Below, piece by piece: positions 52,591 through 63,539 of a DNA stretch of 64,000 nt. The notes beneath the pieces are model-generated. The model made no database searches and was not told where the DNA came from. It saw nothing but the letters and a program-made list of their open reading frames with translations. The DNA is from Aegilops tauschii subsp. strangulata (lineage: Eukaryota; Streptophyta; Magnoliopsida; Poales; Poaceae), in the NCBI RefSeq assembly GCF_002575655.3, contig NC_053035.3:503656601-503720600 (forward strand). Reading direction: 5' to 3'. Within the stretch, counting starts at the first letter, position 1, and each line of letters starts with the position of its first letter. The position numbers and the translations under genes were made by a program.

Positions 52591-54095
52591 TGATACGTCT
52601 CCGTCGTATCTATAATTTTTGATTGTTCCATGCCAATATTATTCAACTTTCATATACTTTTGGCAACTTTTTATACTATTTTTGGGACTAACATATTGAT
52701 CCAGTGCCCAGTGCCAGTTCCTGTTTGTTGCATGTTTTATGTTTCACAGGAAACCCATGTCAAACGGAATCCAAATGGGATAAAAACGGACAGAGAATAT
52801 TTTTGGAATATTTGGAGAATATGGGAAGAAGAATCAACGCGAGACGGTGCCCGAGGTGGCCAGGAGACAGGGGGCGCGCCTGCCTTTACTGGGCGCGCCT
52901 GCCACCCTCCTAGGCCACCCGTAAGGCAGTTGTTGCTATTCTTTTGCCGCAAGAAAGCTAATTTTCGGAAAAAATTGTGGCGAAGGTTTCAATCCAATCG
53001 GAGTTACGGATCTCCATATATACACGAAACGGTGAAACAGAGCCAGGAGAGAACGCAGAAACAGAGAGAGACAGAGAGACAGATCCAATCTCGGAGGGGC
53101 TCTCGCCCCTCCCACGCCATGGGAGCCAAGGACCAGAGGGGAAACCCTTCTCCCATCTAGGGAGGAGGTCGAGGAAGAAGAAGAAGAAGAAGGGGGCTCT
53201 CTCCCCCTTGCTTCCGGTGGCGCCGGAACGCCGCCGGGGGCCATCATCATCATCGCGATCTACACCAGCACCTCCGCAATCTTCACCAACATCTCCATCA
53301 CCTTCCCCCCTCTATCTACAGCGGTCCACTCTCCCGCGACCCGCTGTACCCATTTGAAGATGGTGCTTTATGCTTCATATTATTATCCAATGATGTGTTG
53401 CCATCCTTTGATGTCTGAGTAGATTTTCGTTGTCCTATTGGTGATTGATGAATTGCTATGATTGATTTAATTTGCTTGTGGTTATGTTGCTGTCCTTTGG
53501 TGCCCATCATATGAGCACGCGCGTGGATCACAACATAGGGTTAGTTGTATGTTTATAGGACTATGTATTGGAGGGCAAGAGTGACAAAAGCTTCAACCTA
53601 GCATAGAAATTGATGCATACGGGATTGAAGGGGGACCAATATATCTTAATGCTATGGTTGGGTTTTACCTTAATGAACGTTAGTAGTTGCGGATGCTTGC
53701 TAATAGTTCCAATCATAAGTGCATAGAATTCCAAGTCAGGGATGACATTCTAGCAGTGGCCTCTCCCACATAAAACTTGCTATCGGTCTAGTAAAGTAGT
53801 CAATTGCTTAGGGACAATTCCATAACTCCTACCACCACTTTTCCACACTCGCTATATTTACTTTATTGCTTCTTTATCTAAACAGCCCCTAGTTTATATT
53901 TACGTAATCTTTATTATCTTGCAACCCTATCCAACAGCACCTACAAAGTACTTCTAGTTTCATACTTGTTCTAGGTAAAGCGAACACTAAGCATGCGTAG
54001 AGTCATATCAGTGGCAGATAGGACTTGAGAGAATATTTGTTCTACCTTTAGCTCCTCGTTGGGTTCGACACTCTTACTTATCGAAAGAGGCTACA
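52591..54095 (+). repeat. right LTR of the non-autonomous element
   Basis: Partner of 46614-48111. It begins directly after TTGGGGATGC and ends GGCTACA before the GTAGT duplication. Confidence 0.9.
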
Positions 54096-54656
54096 GTAGT
54101 CATGGCTGCTTTCAGTTAAGAAAAGGCCTTGTCCTGTTGAGAGGTCCAAAGGAAACTGTCCTTTTTGAGAAGATCATGGAGAGGTCTAGCAATTGAGCCA
54201 AACTGTTGAATGAACCTCCTGTAATATCCACAGAGACCCCAAAAAACCTTAGTTGTGTCACTGTGGTTGGTGTAGGCCAATTGACCACAGCAGCATTTTT
54301 TGCAGGATCTGTTGCTACTCCTTTTTCAGTGATAATATGGCCCAAGTACTCAGCTTGTTGTACAGCAAAAACACATTTGGACAGCTTGACAACCAATTGA
54401 TGTTGTTGGAGGAGTTGTAAAGATATTCTCACATGTTTGATGTGGCCCTTCAAGGTTTTGCTATAGATGAGGATGTCATCAGAGAACACTAGTATAAATT
54501 TCCTGAGGTGAGGGCCAAATACAAAGTTCATTAGAGCTTGAAAAGTGCCTGGAGAATTGGCCAAACCAAATGGCATGACTAGAAATTCATAGCGACCACA
54601 GTAAGTAGTGAAGGCTATTTTGTGTATGTCCTTCTCCTTCATTCTGACCTGGTGGT
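54096..54656 (-). pseudogene. Reina-like gypsy pol, RT part
   Basis: The minus strand reads HHQVRMKEKDIHKIAFTTYC, GRYEFLVMPFGLANSPGTFQ, the palm box VFSDDILIYS, KLSKCVFAVQQAEYLGHIIT and VATDPAKNAAVVNWPTPTTV, then loses frame after TQLR. This is the RT of the copy whose RNase H lies at 46111-46613. The N-terminal side is cut at 54656 by an LTR starting TGATACGTC. The palm box has FSDD where FxDD is usual, still with both Asp residues. Confidence 0.8.
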
Positions 54657-55536
54657 TGATACGTCTCCGTCATATCTAATTTTCCTAATGCTTTTGCTTT
54701 TGTTTTGGACCCGAATTTGCATGATTTGAATGAAACTAACCCGGACTAACGTTGTTTTCAGCAGAACTACCATGGTGTTGTTTTTGTGCAGAAATAAAAG
54801 TTCTCGGAATGGAACGATACTTTTTGGAGAATTTGTGTGCAATAAAAGAAAAATACTGGAGCCAAGAACCACCAAAGGGGAGCCCTGGGTGAGCACAACC
54901 CACCAGGGTGCCCCCCTCCAGGCGCGCCCAGGTGGGTTGTGCCCACCTGGTGGCCCCGCAGACCCTATCTCCGAAGCTATAAAACCCTATTTTCAGAGAA
55001 AAAAATCAGAGAGGAAGAATTATCGTGTTTCACAATATGGTGCTGCGGCCGCTTCCTGTCATTCACCAGGAGGCCGGATCTGGAGCCCGTTCAGGACCAA
55101 CCCTCCTACATCACCAATTCCATGATGCTCCTCACCGGGAGTGAGTAATTCCTTCATAGGCTTGCTGGTCGGTGAGGAGTTGGATGGGATTCATCATGTA
55201 ATCGAGTTAGTTTTGTTAGGGCTTGATCCCTAGTATCCACTATGTTCTAAGATTGATGTCGTTATGACTTTGCCATGCTTAATGCTTGTCACTTTGGGCC
55301 TGAGGGCCATGATTTCAGATCTGAACCATTTATGTTTTCACCATTATATCTATGTTCTAGATCCAATCTTGCAAGTCATATTCACCTATTACGTGTTATG
55401 ATCCGTAAACCCCGGGGTGACAATAACCGGGTTACTTTTCGGTGATGACCGTAGTTTGAGGAGTTCATGTATTCACTATGTGTTAATGCTTTGTTCCGGT
55501 TCTCTATTAAAAGGAGGCCTTAATATCCCTTAGTTT
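54657..55536 (+). mobile_element. partial LTR, plus orientation
   Basis: It starts TGATACGTCTCCGTCATATC at the point where the Reina RT is broken. It carries a TATA box (CTATAAAACCC near 54977) and stops within the LTR near AATATCCCTTAGTTTCC. It joins directly to an inverted LTR piece of a different family. The LTR family differs from 46614 except at its first bases. Confidence 0.6.
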
Positions 55537-56625
55537 CCTTCTTTACATTCATAATGGTAAAACCCAACCATAGCATTAAGTATCAAGTCCTCTTTACTCC
55601 CATACGCAACAACCCCCTTACTCGGGTATGTATTATGATCACTCATGTCACCCACCATAAGCGAATCATGAATGCATTGCAACACCCTACAGAGGGAATC
55701 CCTCATGCTTGCGAGACATGGAGGGAGCCATATGATATCACCAAAATAAAACACACAACTCAAACCAATCATGATCATCAATCAACCCATAGGACAAAAC
55801 GAATCTACTCAAACATCATATGATAGCAACACATCATTGGATAATAACATGTGGCATGAAGCACCATGTTTAAGTAGATATTACAGCGGGGAGAAGAGGT
55901 GTTACACTGCTGCATAGAGCGGGGAGAGTTGGTGATGACGGCGGCGAAGTTGTTGGTGTAGATCGCCGTCAAGATGGTTGCCCCGGCGGCGCTCCGGCGC
56001 CACCGGGGGAGAGGGGGAGAGAGCCCCCTCCTTATTCTTCTTCCTTGCCCCCCCTAGATGGGAGGAGGGTTTCCCCTCTGGTCCATTATCTCCATGGATC
56101 CCAGAGGGCAGGAGCCCCTCCGAGATTGGATCTCTCACTCTCTCTGTTCTCTTATGTTTCGCGTTCCTGTTTTCTGGCCCTTCACCGTTTCATAAATTCC
56201 TGGAGATCCGTAACTCCGATTGGGCTGAAATTTTAACATGATTTTCTTCTGGATATTATGTTTATTGCAGCGAAAGAAGGGCACCAACTGCCTTCCAGGG
56301 GCACCACAAGTCTGCTAGGTGCGCCTGGGGTAGGGGGCGCGCCCCATGGGCTTGTGGGCCCCTCGGGCATCGTCTCGCGTTGATTCTTTTCCCCAAAAAT
56401 CACATATATTCCAAAATAATTCTTCGTAAATTTTTATCGCGTTTGGACTTCGTTTGATATGGATATTCTACGAAACAGAAAACATGCAACAAACAGGAAC
56501 TGGCACTGGGCACTGGATCAATAAGTTAGTCCCAAAAATAATATAGAATGTTTCCAAAAGTATATGAAAGTTGTAGAATATTGGCATGAAACAATCAAAA
56601 ATTATAGATACGACGGAGATGTATC
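55537..56625 (-). mobile_element. partial LTR, minus orientation, related to 46614
   Basis: Read on the minus strand it starts TGATACATCTCCGTCGTATC at 56625 and follows the 46614 LTR for about 1.1 kb: GGGACTAACTTATTGATCCA, CCAGTGCCAGTTCCTGTTTG, and a TTAATGCTATGGTTGGGTTT segment near its end. It is diverged and truncated at about 55540. It faces the opposite way to the plus-strand LTR it touches. Confidence 0.7.
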
Positions 56626-57230
56626 AATTATATAGAAGATACATCAGTTGATTCAAATGTAGCCAGGCCAAGGATGTTATTGAGGCGTGCATGTATTCAT
56701 GTTGCCAACTGAACAGTTCAATTGCCTGTTTGCTTCAGGCATAGTTAAATTGCTCTTCTCAATTGCTTTATTTGACCTCAGTTAATGAGATTCCCAAACA
56801 ATGTTGCCTGATGTACGGTACTTGTATAACTATTAGTTGACATAATTAAATGCCTTACCATTTCATTACTCTGGCGAAGTGTGCTTGAAGCTTTGAAGTC
56901 CGTTAACCAACTATTACTGTATGAGGCTCAAAATCTAGTTTATACGAGGCTAATGATTGCATATTTTTGCTTGCTTTAGTAGGTTTGTCTGAATCCTATG
57001 ATGTTCATTATGCTCCCTAACACTCATTTGAAACATGGCACACAATGTTCTAGCTAGTTAATATGAGCTACACAGTGGCTAACTGCTTGCTTACTTATGT
57101 GCAAGATATATCTAATGTTCTGTTTTGCCATGTACAAGATAGTTTGTCTTGCTCGCTTCGCTGTTGTAACTATATTTTTGCCCTAGTCATGTGTACTTAC
57201 AGAAACATTTCAGGATAAAGTGACATCCAC
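56626..57230. other. no gene recognised
   Basis: AT-rich sequence resembling intron or UTR, with no open frame of note and no repeat that I recognise. It leads into a short coding-like block at 57240. Confidence 0.35.
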
Positions 57231-57239
57231 ACAAAGCTC

Positions 57240-57480
57240 TTAGAGCAGTGCGGCATGGCCATTACCAAATGATTATGGACTGGAATGGGAAGGTCCTGAT
57301 GTTCTAGAGAATCAACTAGAGGTGGCAAGACAACATGCATATGAGTCTCAAGATTCAATCAGCATGTTGAGATTGCAGGTGCAGATATCGGATGCAAGAG
57401 TCAAAAAATGAAACAAGAGACTGAGGAAACCACAAAGAAAGTGGAGATTTTGCAGACTAGAATATGTGCTCTCTAAATCC
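57240..57480 (+). pseudogene. coiled-coil exon fragment, unrecognised
   Basis: The plus strand reads YGLEWEGPDVLENQLEVARQ, HAYESQDSISMLRLQVQISD and, after a one-base slip, KQETEETTKKVEILQTRICA before TAA. Heptad-like spacing of Leu, Ile and Val suggests a coiled coil. Such C-terminal coils occur in transposase-like and structural plant proteins, so no family can be named. It is followed by UTR-like sequence. Confidence 0.35.
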
Positions 57481-57859
57481 GCCAATCCTATTTTCTGAAG
57501 AGATTATAGTTCAAATGGTAAGTTGTGTCGATACGCGTCCATGATGTATGAGTTGTATGGGCCCAGTGTATGTAATTTGTTGTTTGTTTATGCTTTATTA
57601 TCACTGGTGGAGAACTACGATGCCAAGTGGATGTAATCTGCCATAATTTCTTTATTGTATAGTGTAGGATTATTCTTCGTTTATGTGCCTTAATCTCTAC
57701 TGTATAGTGTAGGTTTTTTAGGGGATTGTAGAGTAGGATAATTCTTTGTTATTTTATATGCTATCATTGAAATGGGGGCCAATAGGCCAAAACATTACCT
57801 AGACGCCATCCAAACAGAACGAAAATGGATAGTCAAAGCGGGCCGTAATTGGGCTGGTC

Positions 57860-59069
57860 AACTAATAATAAGTGGATCCTAAACTACACATGGGCCTGAC
57901 TCGGATGGTCAATCTAGGAGGCCCATTATAATAATGGGCCGTCACGTGGCAAGAAAAGTATTTTGGGATCGAATGTGGGCCAATCCTAACATGGGCTCTT
58001 ACCAGGCTATTAACAGGCTGAAAGCTCAATAGGGCCGCAATAATGGTAACGAGCACACGGCCTACTGGCAGGCCCAAATAAGTACCAGTTAAGTCTTGGT
58101 CCATTTCCATGTCAGACCGTTAACAGGCCAGAATCCTATCGGGCCGAAAGCGGTCGTGTGTACAACATGGGCCTTTAACAGGCCGATAGTCAAATCAGTC
58201 TGGAATAGTGCCATGGAGAACATGGGCCACTAATGGACCCAAAGTCAGGTTGGACCGTAAACGGGCCAACTGTGGTGCGGGCCTTTAACTGGCCAAAAGA
58301 CACATAGGGCTGTAAATTGGACCAACTACAGACTGGGCCAATAAAAGTCTGAAAGACGTACACCTGGACATTGGCCCATCTCCAGAATGGGTCGCCGACA
58401 GGCCGAAAGAAGCTCATGCTGCAATTGAGCCGAAAGACATAGTGGGCTGGTAACGGGCTGGAACTGACAATGGGCCACAATGGTGTCAGATATTTAACGG
58501 GCCTTTGACAGGTTAAAATGGCAAAAATCGTATGGGCCATGGTTGTAAATGGGCTAGACGCAAGTAGGGCATAAATGGGTCGGCCCGCTTATTCTGACTG
58601 GGCTGACCTTTTTAATTAATCTATATGGGCCTCTATTGGGCCATGCCACATGTCGACGTATCATAGGCACGTCTCGCCCATTGGATGGATGACATCTATC
58701 CCAACGCGGAGCAGACACGTGGTTCCTTCGACCAATGAGAATTTTATACGTGGAAATCACCATTGGTTGTGACCGTTAACAGGTTATCGGATCCAAAACC
58801 AGACCCGATAGTTTAACGGCGACCCATTATGGTGGATGCCACGTGTCGGTTACCCTAGACGAAAACAGTTCCATGATGCGACATTTATCATCATGGAAGC
58901 GGACACTTCCGTGATGATAATGTCAGTATTATCATGGAACACTTCCACGATAGCACAAGTATGACTATCTTGATTCTATCATAAAATCGTCATGGATGTA
59001 CATGCATGAAAGAAAACGCGACCTACTGTGACAAACACGTATCATCATGGAAGTGTTTTTTGGGTAGTG
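57860..59069. mobile_element. CACTA right end with GGGCC-rich subterminal repeats
   Basis: The block ends GTGTTTTTTGGGTAGTG, which reads CACTACCCAAAAAACAC on the minus strand, a CACTA-type terminus. Inside it, more than twenty copies of a loose ATGGGCC plus AACAGGCC motif in both orientations fill 57870-58640. Small inverted repeats around ATCATGGAA follow at 58860-59060. The left end was not found, so size and coding content are unknown. Confidence 0.5.
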
Positions 59070-59865
59070 AAACCTATTTTGACATGTCGATGATGTTTAT
59101 CTCGGTAGGCCAATATTGATGCATGTCCCTGCATTGAGTGTGATAGTTTGTCCTGGCGTATACAAATGAGGATGCCACAGTCCATCTGAAGAAGAGGCAC
59201 AACAAAGCGCACGAAATGCTTCTTGTACAAATCTAAATCTAAACATGTACATAAATTGAAAATGTGCGTCAAACAAATTGCTACTTCCATTTGATATTAA
59301 TTCATTCTAAATTCTTGACTAAAATCTCCAGTTAGGATTTTAGTGACCCTCATTTGTTTTCAATTTTCACAACCTCAAAAAGCTAGGATGTTACATACAC
59401 CATCTATTTTACTAATTAGTTACGCACCACGTAGACAATCATAGATTCTACAAACATCTCTAAAGATATTTTTTATGTCATAGGTTGTATATTTCCTAGC
59501 AACATATTTATTCATCCTATCTAAAATGGTGCAAACATATATACACTTCATAATTTATCTATAGTGAGACATGAAATATTTCACAAAATAAAGTTTCAAT
59601 GTATCATAACACAAGTATGTTTTTAAGAGACATGAAAATTTCATAACAAAGAACACTGTAATTGATATTTAGAGACTTGACTCTGTTAACTATGATTAAT
59701 CAAGTGATATCAAGTTTTAGTATGTAAATATATTTTGAGTATAATCTAATATTAAAAGTATAAAATTTTAGTACAATTGTCCAGTTTGTTTAATGTAAAC
59801 AAAAGATGTCAATTCACAAAGTATGTTAAAAAGTTGTTGAAAGAAAGAAACATCAGGACAACTTT
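59070..59865. other. AT-rich, no gene recognised
   Basis: An AT-rich stretch without a supported open frame or clear repeat. It may be the 3' flank of the minus-strand remnant at 59866. Confidence 0.35.
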
Positions 59866-60560
59866 CTAACCATGCCAGATGTTCTTCAGGTTCATTTCAC
59901 CTGAGAGAGCAATGTTGAGCCTTAGGTGAATGGATGCCTTAACCATTGCATTTGCAAAGATATTGCTTGATGCCCAAAGCTTGAAAGACAATGTTTCGGC
60001 TAAACGATACCTTGCACCCATGACAACAACAACATCTTCAATTGGGGTCAATCAACCGATGCTTGGCCAACAAGCCAAAAGATGTGTGATAGGCTGGAAA
60101 ATCCCGAACAGCTATTGTAGTGACACAAACACACAAACATACAAGAGAATTATATGCAACATGTCACTATAAAACAAGCCAGTGAACTCACATGGTCACG
60201 CTGATAGAAGTTGTAGGAAACTTTGCAGCCAACCCAATCCAGTGACCAAAGGTAGAAGTTTGTGAATCTGTATCATATGCAGCCTCAAAGGAACCAACAG
60301 ACATAACAACTTAGTTCCAATCAAACATGATACGTTCATGGGCGAATACATGGGCGTGTGAAAGGAAAAAAGACAAACTAGATTAGGTCTTGGAGCTTGC
60401 AATTAAATCTGGAAAAAAATCAGATGCAACAAATCAAACTAAAAGAGGCAAAAGAGTCAAATAAATTACTGACTTTTGATCGCCCATTTGGCAGTGGTAT
60501 AGACATTAGTCCTCTAGGTTGAGGGCCAAGAATGACATCAAAAGCAAACTTTCCGATTTC
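59866..60560 (-). pseudogene. unrecognised spliced gene remnant
   Basis: Three exon-like blocks on the minus strand. The first (about 60560-60475) reads EIGKFAFDVILGPQPRGLMS and IPLPNGRSK before GTCAGT. The second (about 60345-60192) reads VGSFEAAYDTDSQTSTFGHW and IGLAAKFPTTSISVTM before GTGAGT, with one stop upstream. The last (60051-59866) reads PIEDVVVVMGARYRLAETLS, FKLWASSNIFANAMVKASIH and LRLNIALSGEMNLKNIWHG before TAG. Alternating hydrophobic residues give a beta-barrel-like feel, but I cannot name the family. The stop and short exons suggest decay. Confidence 0.4.
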
Positions 60561-60729
60561 CTACCAAAAGAAAATCATGAATGCTCTATAATCAGTACAA
60601 TCATAACCACACATAGCTAGTACATCGAACATAATTAAGTAACATGCTTACATTCGAATTTGTGGCCCTAATATATGCATGAAATGGTGGTTTGATGAGT
60701 AATGCACAACTTGTTAGTGACATTAAAAA

Positions 60730-61140
60730 AAGATGGAGCACACTTCAAAAAAAATAACGACATTTAGAAAAAGATTTCACACGCTTCAAAAAATATGTTA
60801 GTGACGTCAATTTGTTTGTGTTCAAAAATATGTCGTACCACTCAAAGAAAATGTTCCCACGTTTCAAAAATGTGTTCAACACATTTTTTTAAGATGTTAA
60901 TACAATGTAAAAAATGTTCATGTATCATTCAAAAAAATGTTGAACCTGCATTTAAAAATGTTTAACATTTATACAAAAAATATTCAAAATGTATTTGGAA
61001 AAACACTTAAAAAATATTAAAAATGATCTCCCTATAAAAATGTTTAATTCTATCAAAATATGATCCACGTGCATACAGAAAGTGTACAACGTGTATAAAA
61101 AATATTGATATGTATTAAAAGGGAAAAAAGAACAAACTGA
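60730..61140. other. AAAAATGTT-rich degenerate repeats
   Basis: Many variants of TTCAAAAAATGTT and AAAAATGTTCAA without coding content. Such stretches are frequent inside Triticeae Mutator-type elements, but ends were not identified. Confidence 0.5.
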
Positions 61141-61295
61141 AAACCCAAAGAAAAGCGTGAAGAAACACTAAAAATTAAAAAATAAAGTGCATTGAAGGTT
61201 CTAAAACCAAATCATACAGGTTTACATAACCTCCCAAAACTGATTTAATGGGTCGGCCCAGTAAGACGTGTGTGCCCCAATGCAGAGGCCATGCC

Positions 61296-61328
61296 GGGCT
61301 ATATCTCACAATAAGCGAGATATAGCCC
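61296..61328. repeat. perfect 12-bp-arm hairpin
   Basis: GGGCTATATCTC and GAGATATAGCCC are separated by nine bases. Confidence 0.85.
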
Positions 61329-61639
61329 TCGTGCGGCACAAGCGCGTCGAGGAGATAGATTGTAGCGCGTATGAGCGGGCGTGTGTTCACACTAAAAAAT
61401 AAAAAGTAAATAAATGTTTATTATGATTCTTGGTGACACGCTACTTCTAGGAGCAAGTAATCACCGCCGGGGGGTCTTCCCAAGGGCGTGAGAGCAAGAG
61501 AGCATGTCAAGTGGTGTGTCCACTTGTCGTGATGTGTCGCACGCTGGACGCACCCCGCGTGGAAGCATTTTTATGCTTGGTTTTTGTTTTATTGTTTTTA
61601 TAGGTTTTCTCCTTTTATTGTTTTTTCTCATATTTTTTG

Positions 61640-62480
61640 TGGAGCACGGGTGTGCATTACGTGGAAGCACGAGTGTGCTTCACGCGAGAACACAGTTCGT
61701 GCTTTAGATTGGAAGCACGGGTTAGTTCACCTCTGGAGCACATGTTAGTGCACGTTGAAAGCATAGGGGTACTTCACGTCAGAGCACAAGCGTGTGCTTC
61801 ACCCTGTGGGAGCACAAGTGTGCTTCATGCGAGAATATCGTTTGGGCTTCACGTTGGAAGCACAGTTCAGTGCTAGGTGGAAGCATAGGTTGGTTCATGT
61901 TGGAAGCACATATTAGTTCATGTTGAAAGCATAGATGTGATTTACGCTCAGAGCACAAGGCGTGCTTAACCCTGTGGGAGCACAAGTGCACTTCATGTGG
62001 AAACACGAGTGTGCTTCACACGGGAACACAGTTTGTGCTTCACATTGGAAGCGCGGGTTAGTGCTAGGTGCAAGCAGGGGTTAGTTTCCATCTAAATCAC
62101 ATGTTAGTTCATGCTGGAAGCATAGGTGTGTTTCTCTTAGGAGCACAAGGCATGCTTCACCATGCGGGAGAACAAGTGCACTTTGTCCGGAAGCACAAGT
62201 GTTCTTCAGGAGGGAACAAACTTTATGTTTCACACTGTGCGCTTCATGCAGAAGCACGAGTGCTTCACGCGGGAACATAGTTTGTGCTTTGCATTGGAAG
62301 CATGGGTTAGTGCTAGGTGGAAGCATGGATTGGTTCATGTTGGAACCATATGTGTGCATCACCTTAGAGCACAACGTATGCTTCACCTTGCGGGAGCACA
62401 AGTTCGTTCACTTGTAAGCATGTGTTAGTACAGTTCACTTTGGAAGCACATGTGTGCTTCACTTTCGGAGCACAAAGTGT
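61640..62480. repeat. field of GAAGCAC/GTGCTTC degenerate repeats
   Basis: Dozens of GGAAGCAC(A/G), GAGCACAAG and GTGCTTCAC words alternate at 20-35 base spacing. A higher-order unit containing CCTGTGGGAGCACAAGTG or a variant recurs at 61801, 61969, 62159 and 62385. Because the words are mutually complementary, long weak foldbacks are possible. Open frames here on both strands reflect the repeats and are not supported as genes. Confidence 0.75.
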
Positions 62481-62734
62481 ACTTAATCCAACGAAAGCAC
62501 ATGTTAGTTCACTTGAAAGCACAAGTTAGTAAATTTAGCAGCATGAGTTAGTTCACTTTGGGATTTTAATTTTTGCCAAAAAATAGTCAAAACAGATCTC
62601 GTTTTAAAGATCTTGACTCGGGGAATGCATCGATGAAAACGGTTTGTAATTTGGATGTACAATTCACAAGATATTCATTTTAAAAAAACGCATCTAGAAA
62701 GAAAATAAAAAGCACGAACAACTAGACTCATCCT

Positions 62735-62815
62735 CCTCGCGCAGGTGAGAAAACACCCCAAAAATCTCTGCGGGTGATAAGTGGCACACATGTGTTGCGC
62801 CACTTGTCACCATCA
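62735..62815. mobile_element. possible Mutator-type terminal region
   Basis: The minus strand reads GGTGACAAGTGGCGCAACAC, ATGTGTGCCACTTATCACCC and GCAGAGATTTTTGGGGTGTT, resembling terminal repeats of Triticeae MULEs. A loosely similar segment lies near 61500-61545 (TGTCAAGTGGTGTGTCCACT). No nine-base target duplication was established. Confidence 0.35.
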
Positions 62816-62819
62816 AAGA

Positions 62820-63265
62820 AAATGGAAGTGACATTGCAAGGGGTACCCATTTCAGCTACTTCCACATCTCGGCCTCTTAGTGTCACCGTAAAACACAAGA
62901 TCGCTTCCTTCTTTACATTCATAATGCATTCGAGCTCTTTAAATACGGGCCCGAGATCAAAAATCCTTTCAAACTACTGCTCTTCACTTTTTAGACATGC
63001 CTATGGATCAGTTTGGTCTTTTTTCTGTCGGTATACCCTAACCCAATCCCGCAGCTTGCACACCTTGCTGACCCTTTCAACGAATAAGAGTTTTTCAACG
63101 CCTTGCATCCGCGAACCCACTTGCTAGTGCAGGCCTTGGCGGGTTTGGTCCGGGCTTCTACAAAAGAAATACTACAAGGGTCAAACTAGGTTAAACATGA
63201 TATTTGGAACACTACCAAGCCAAAAATCCTTGACCTTTTCCTATCCTTTTCTTAACCAAATCGCT
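62820..63265. other. no gene recognised
   Basis: Mixed sequence with a short minus-strand frame (62728-62922) that has no recognisable domain. Nothing else stands out. Confidence 0.3.
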
Positions 63266-63425
63266 GACATTGCAAGTTTCGGTCATGCCCTAGTTATGGT
63301 ACTTCCAAAGAATGCGGATGAAAAAACACATGATGCATTTCACCTTATATTAATCCAAAATTTCCCTATAGAATTGATTGCAAGAATCTTCACCAATAGA
63401 CTCAAACCTTCACACCTTTACTCGT
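63265..63425 (+). pseudogene. weak LINE reverse-transcriptase fragment
   Basis: The frame reads FGHALVMVLPKNADEKTHDA, FHLILIQNFPIELIARIFTN and RLKPSHL. Spacing and several residues match the RT segment of plant LINEs that normally carries LPKK, DYRPISLI and KILANRL. The match is poor and the frame ends soon, so this is an old relic at best. Confidence 0.4.
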
Positions 63426-63539
63426 TCACGGTGATCATATTGCCTTTCTTTCTGGCCGGTGCATCTAACAAAATTTATGTTGTCGTTGTTATAAATCACT
63501 GCATACAGGAATGCTAAGATAAACTTTGAAAGATCAGTC

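Larger units (their letters stand above)
46614..54095 (+). mobile_element. non-autonomous LTR retrotransposon, 7.5 kb
   Basis: LTRs at 46614-48111 and 52591-54095 are nearly identical and start TGATACGTCTCCGTC. GTAGT flanks both ends (46609-46613 and 54096-54100). A tRNA-Asp type primer site follows the left LTR, and a purine tract AAGCTTGGGGATGC precedes the right one. The only long frame is 48263-49594; no protease, RT or integrase was found in the interior, so mobility must depend on proteins from another element. The primer type suggests an Athila-like relative. Confidence 0.9.

Noticed and set aside
57595..57625. Left end of the CACTA element ending at 59069 (CACTGGTGGAGAA)
   Set aside because: It does not match the CACTACCCAAAA terminus at the right end, so it cannot be its inverted partner.
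59866..60051. Mitochondrial porin C-terminal exon
   Set aside because: The beta-like pattern is suggestive, but the sequence lacks the residues I would expect near a porin C-terminus, so no name is given.
61461..62428. Cluster of ORFs rich in Cys, His and Leu
   Set aside because: They follow the GAAGCAC/GTGCTTC repeat words and appear in both strands equally.
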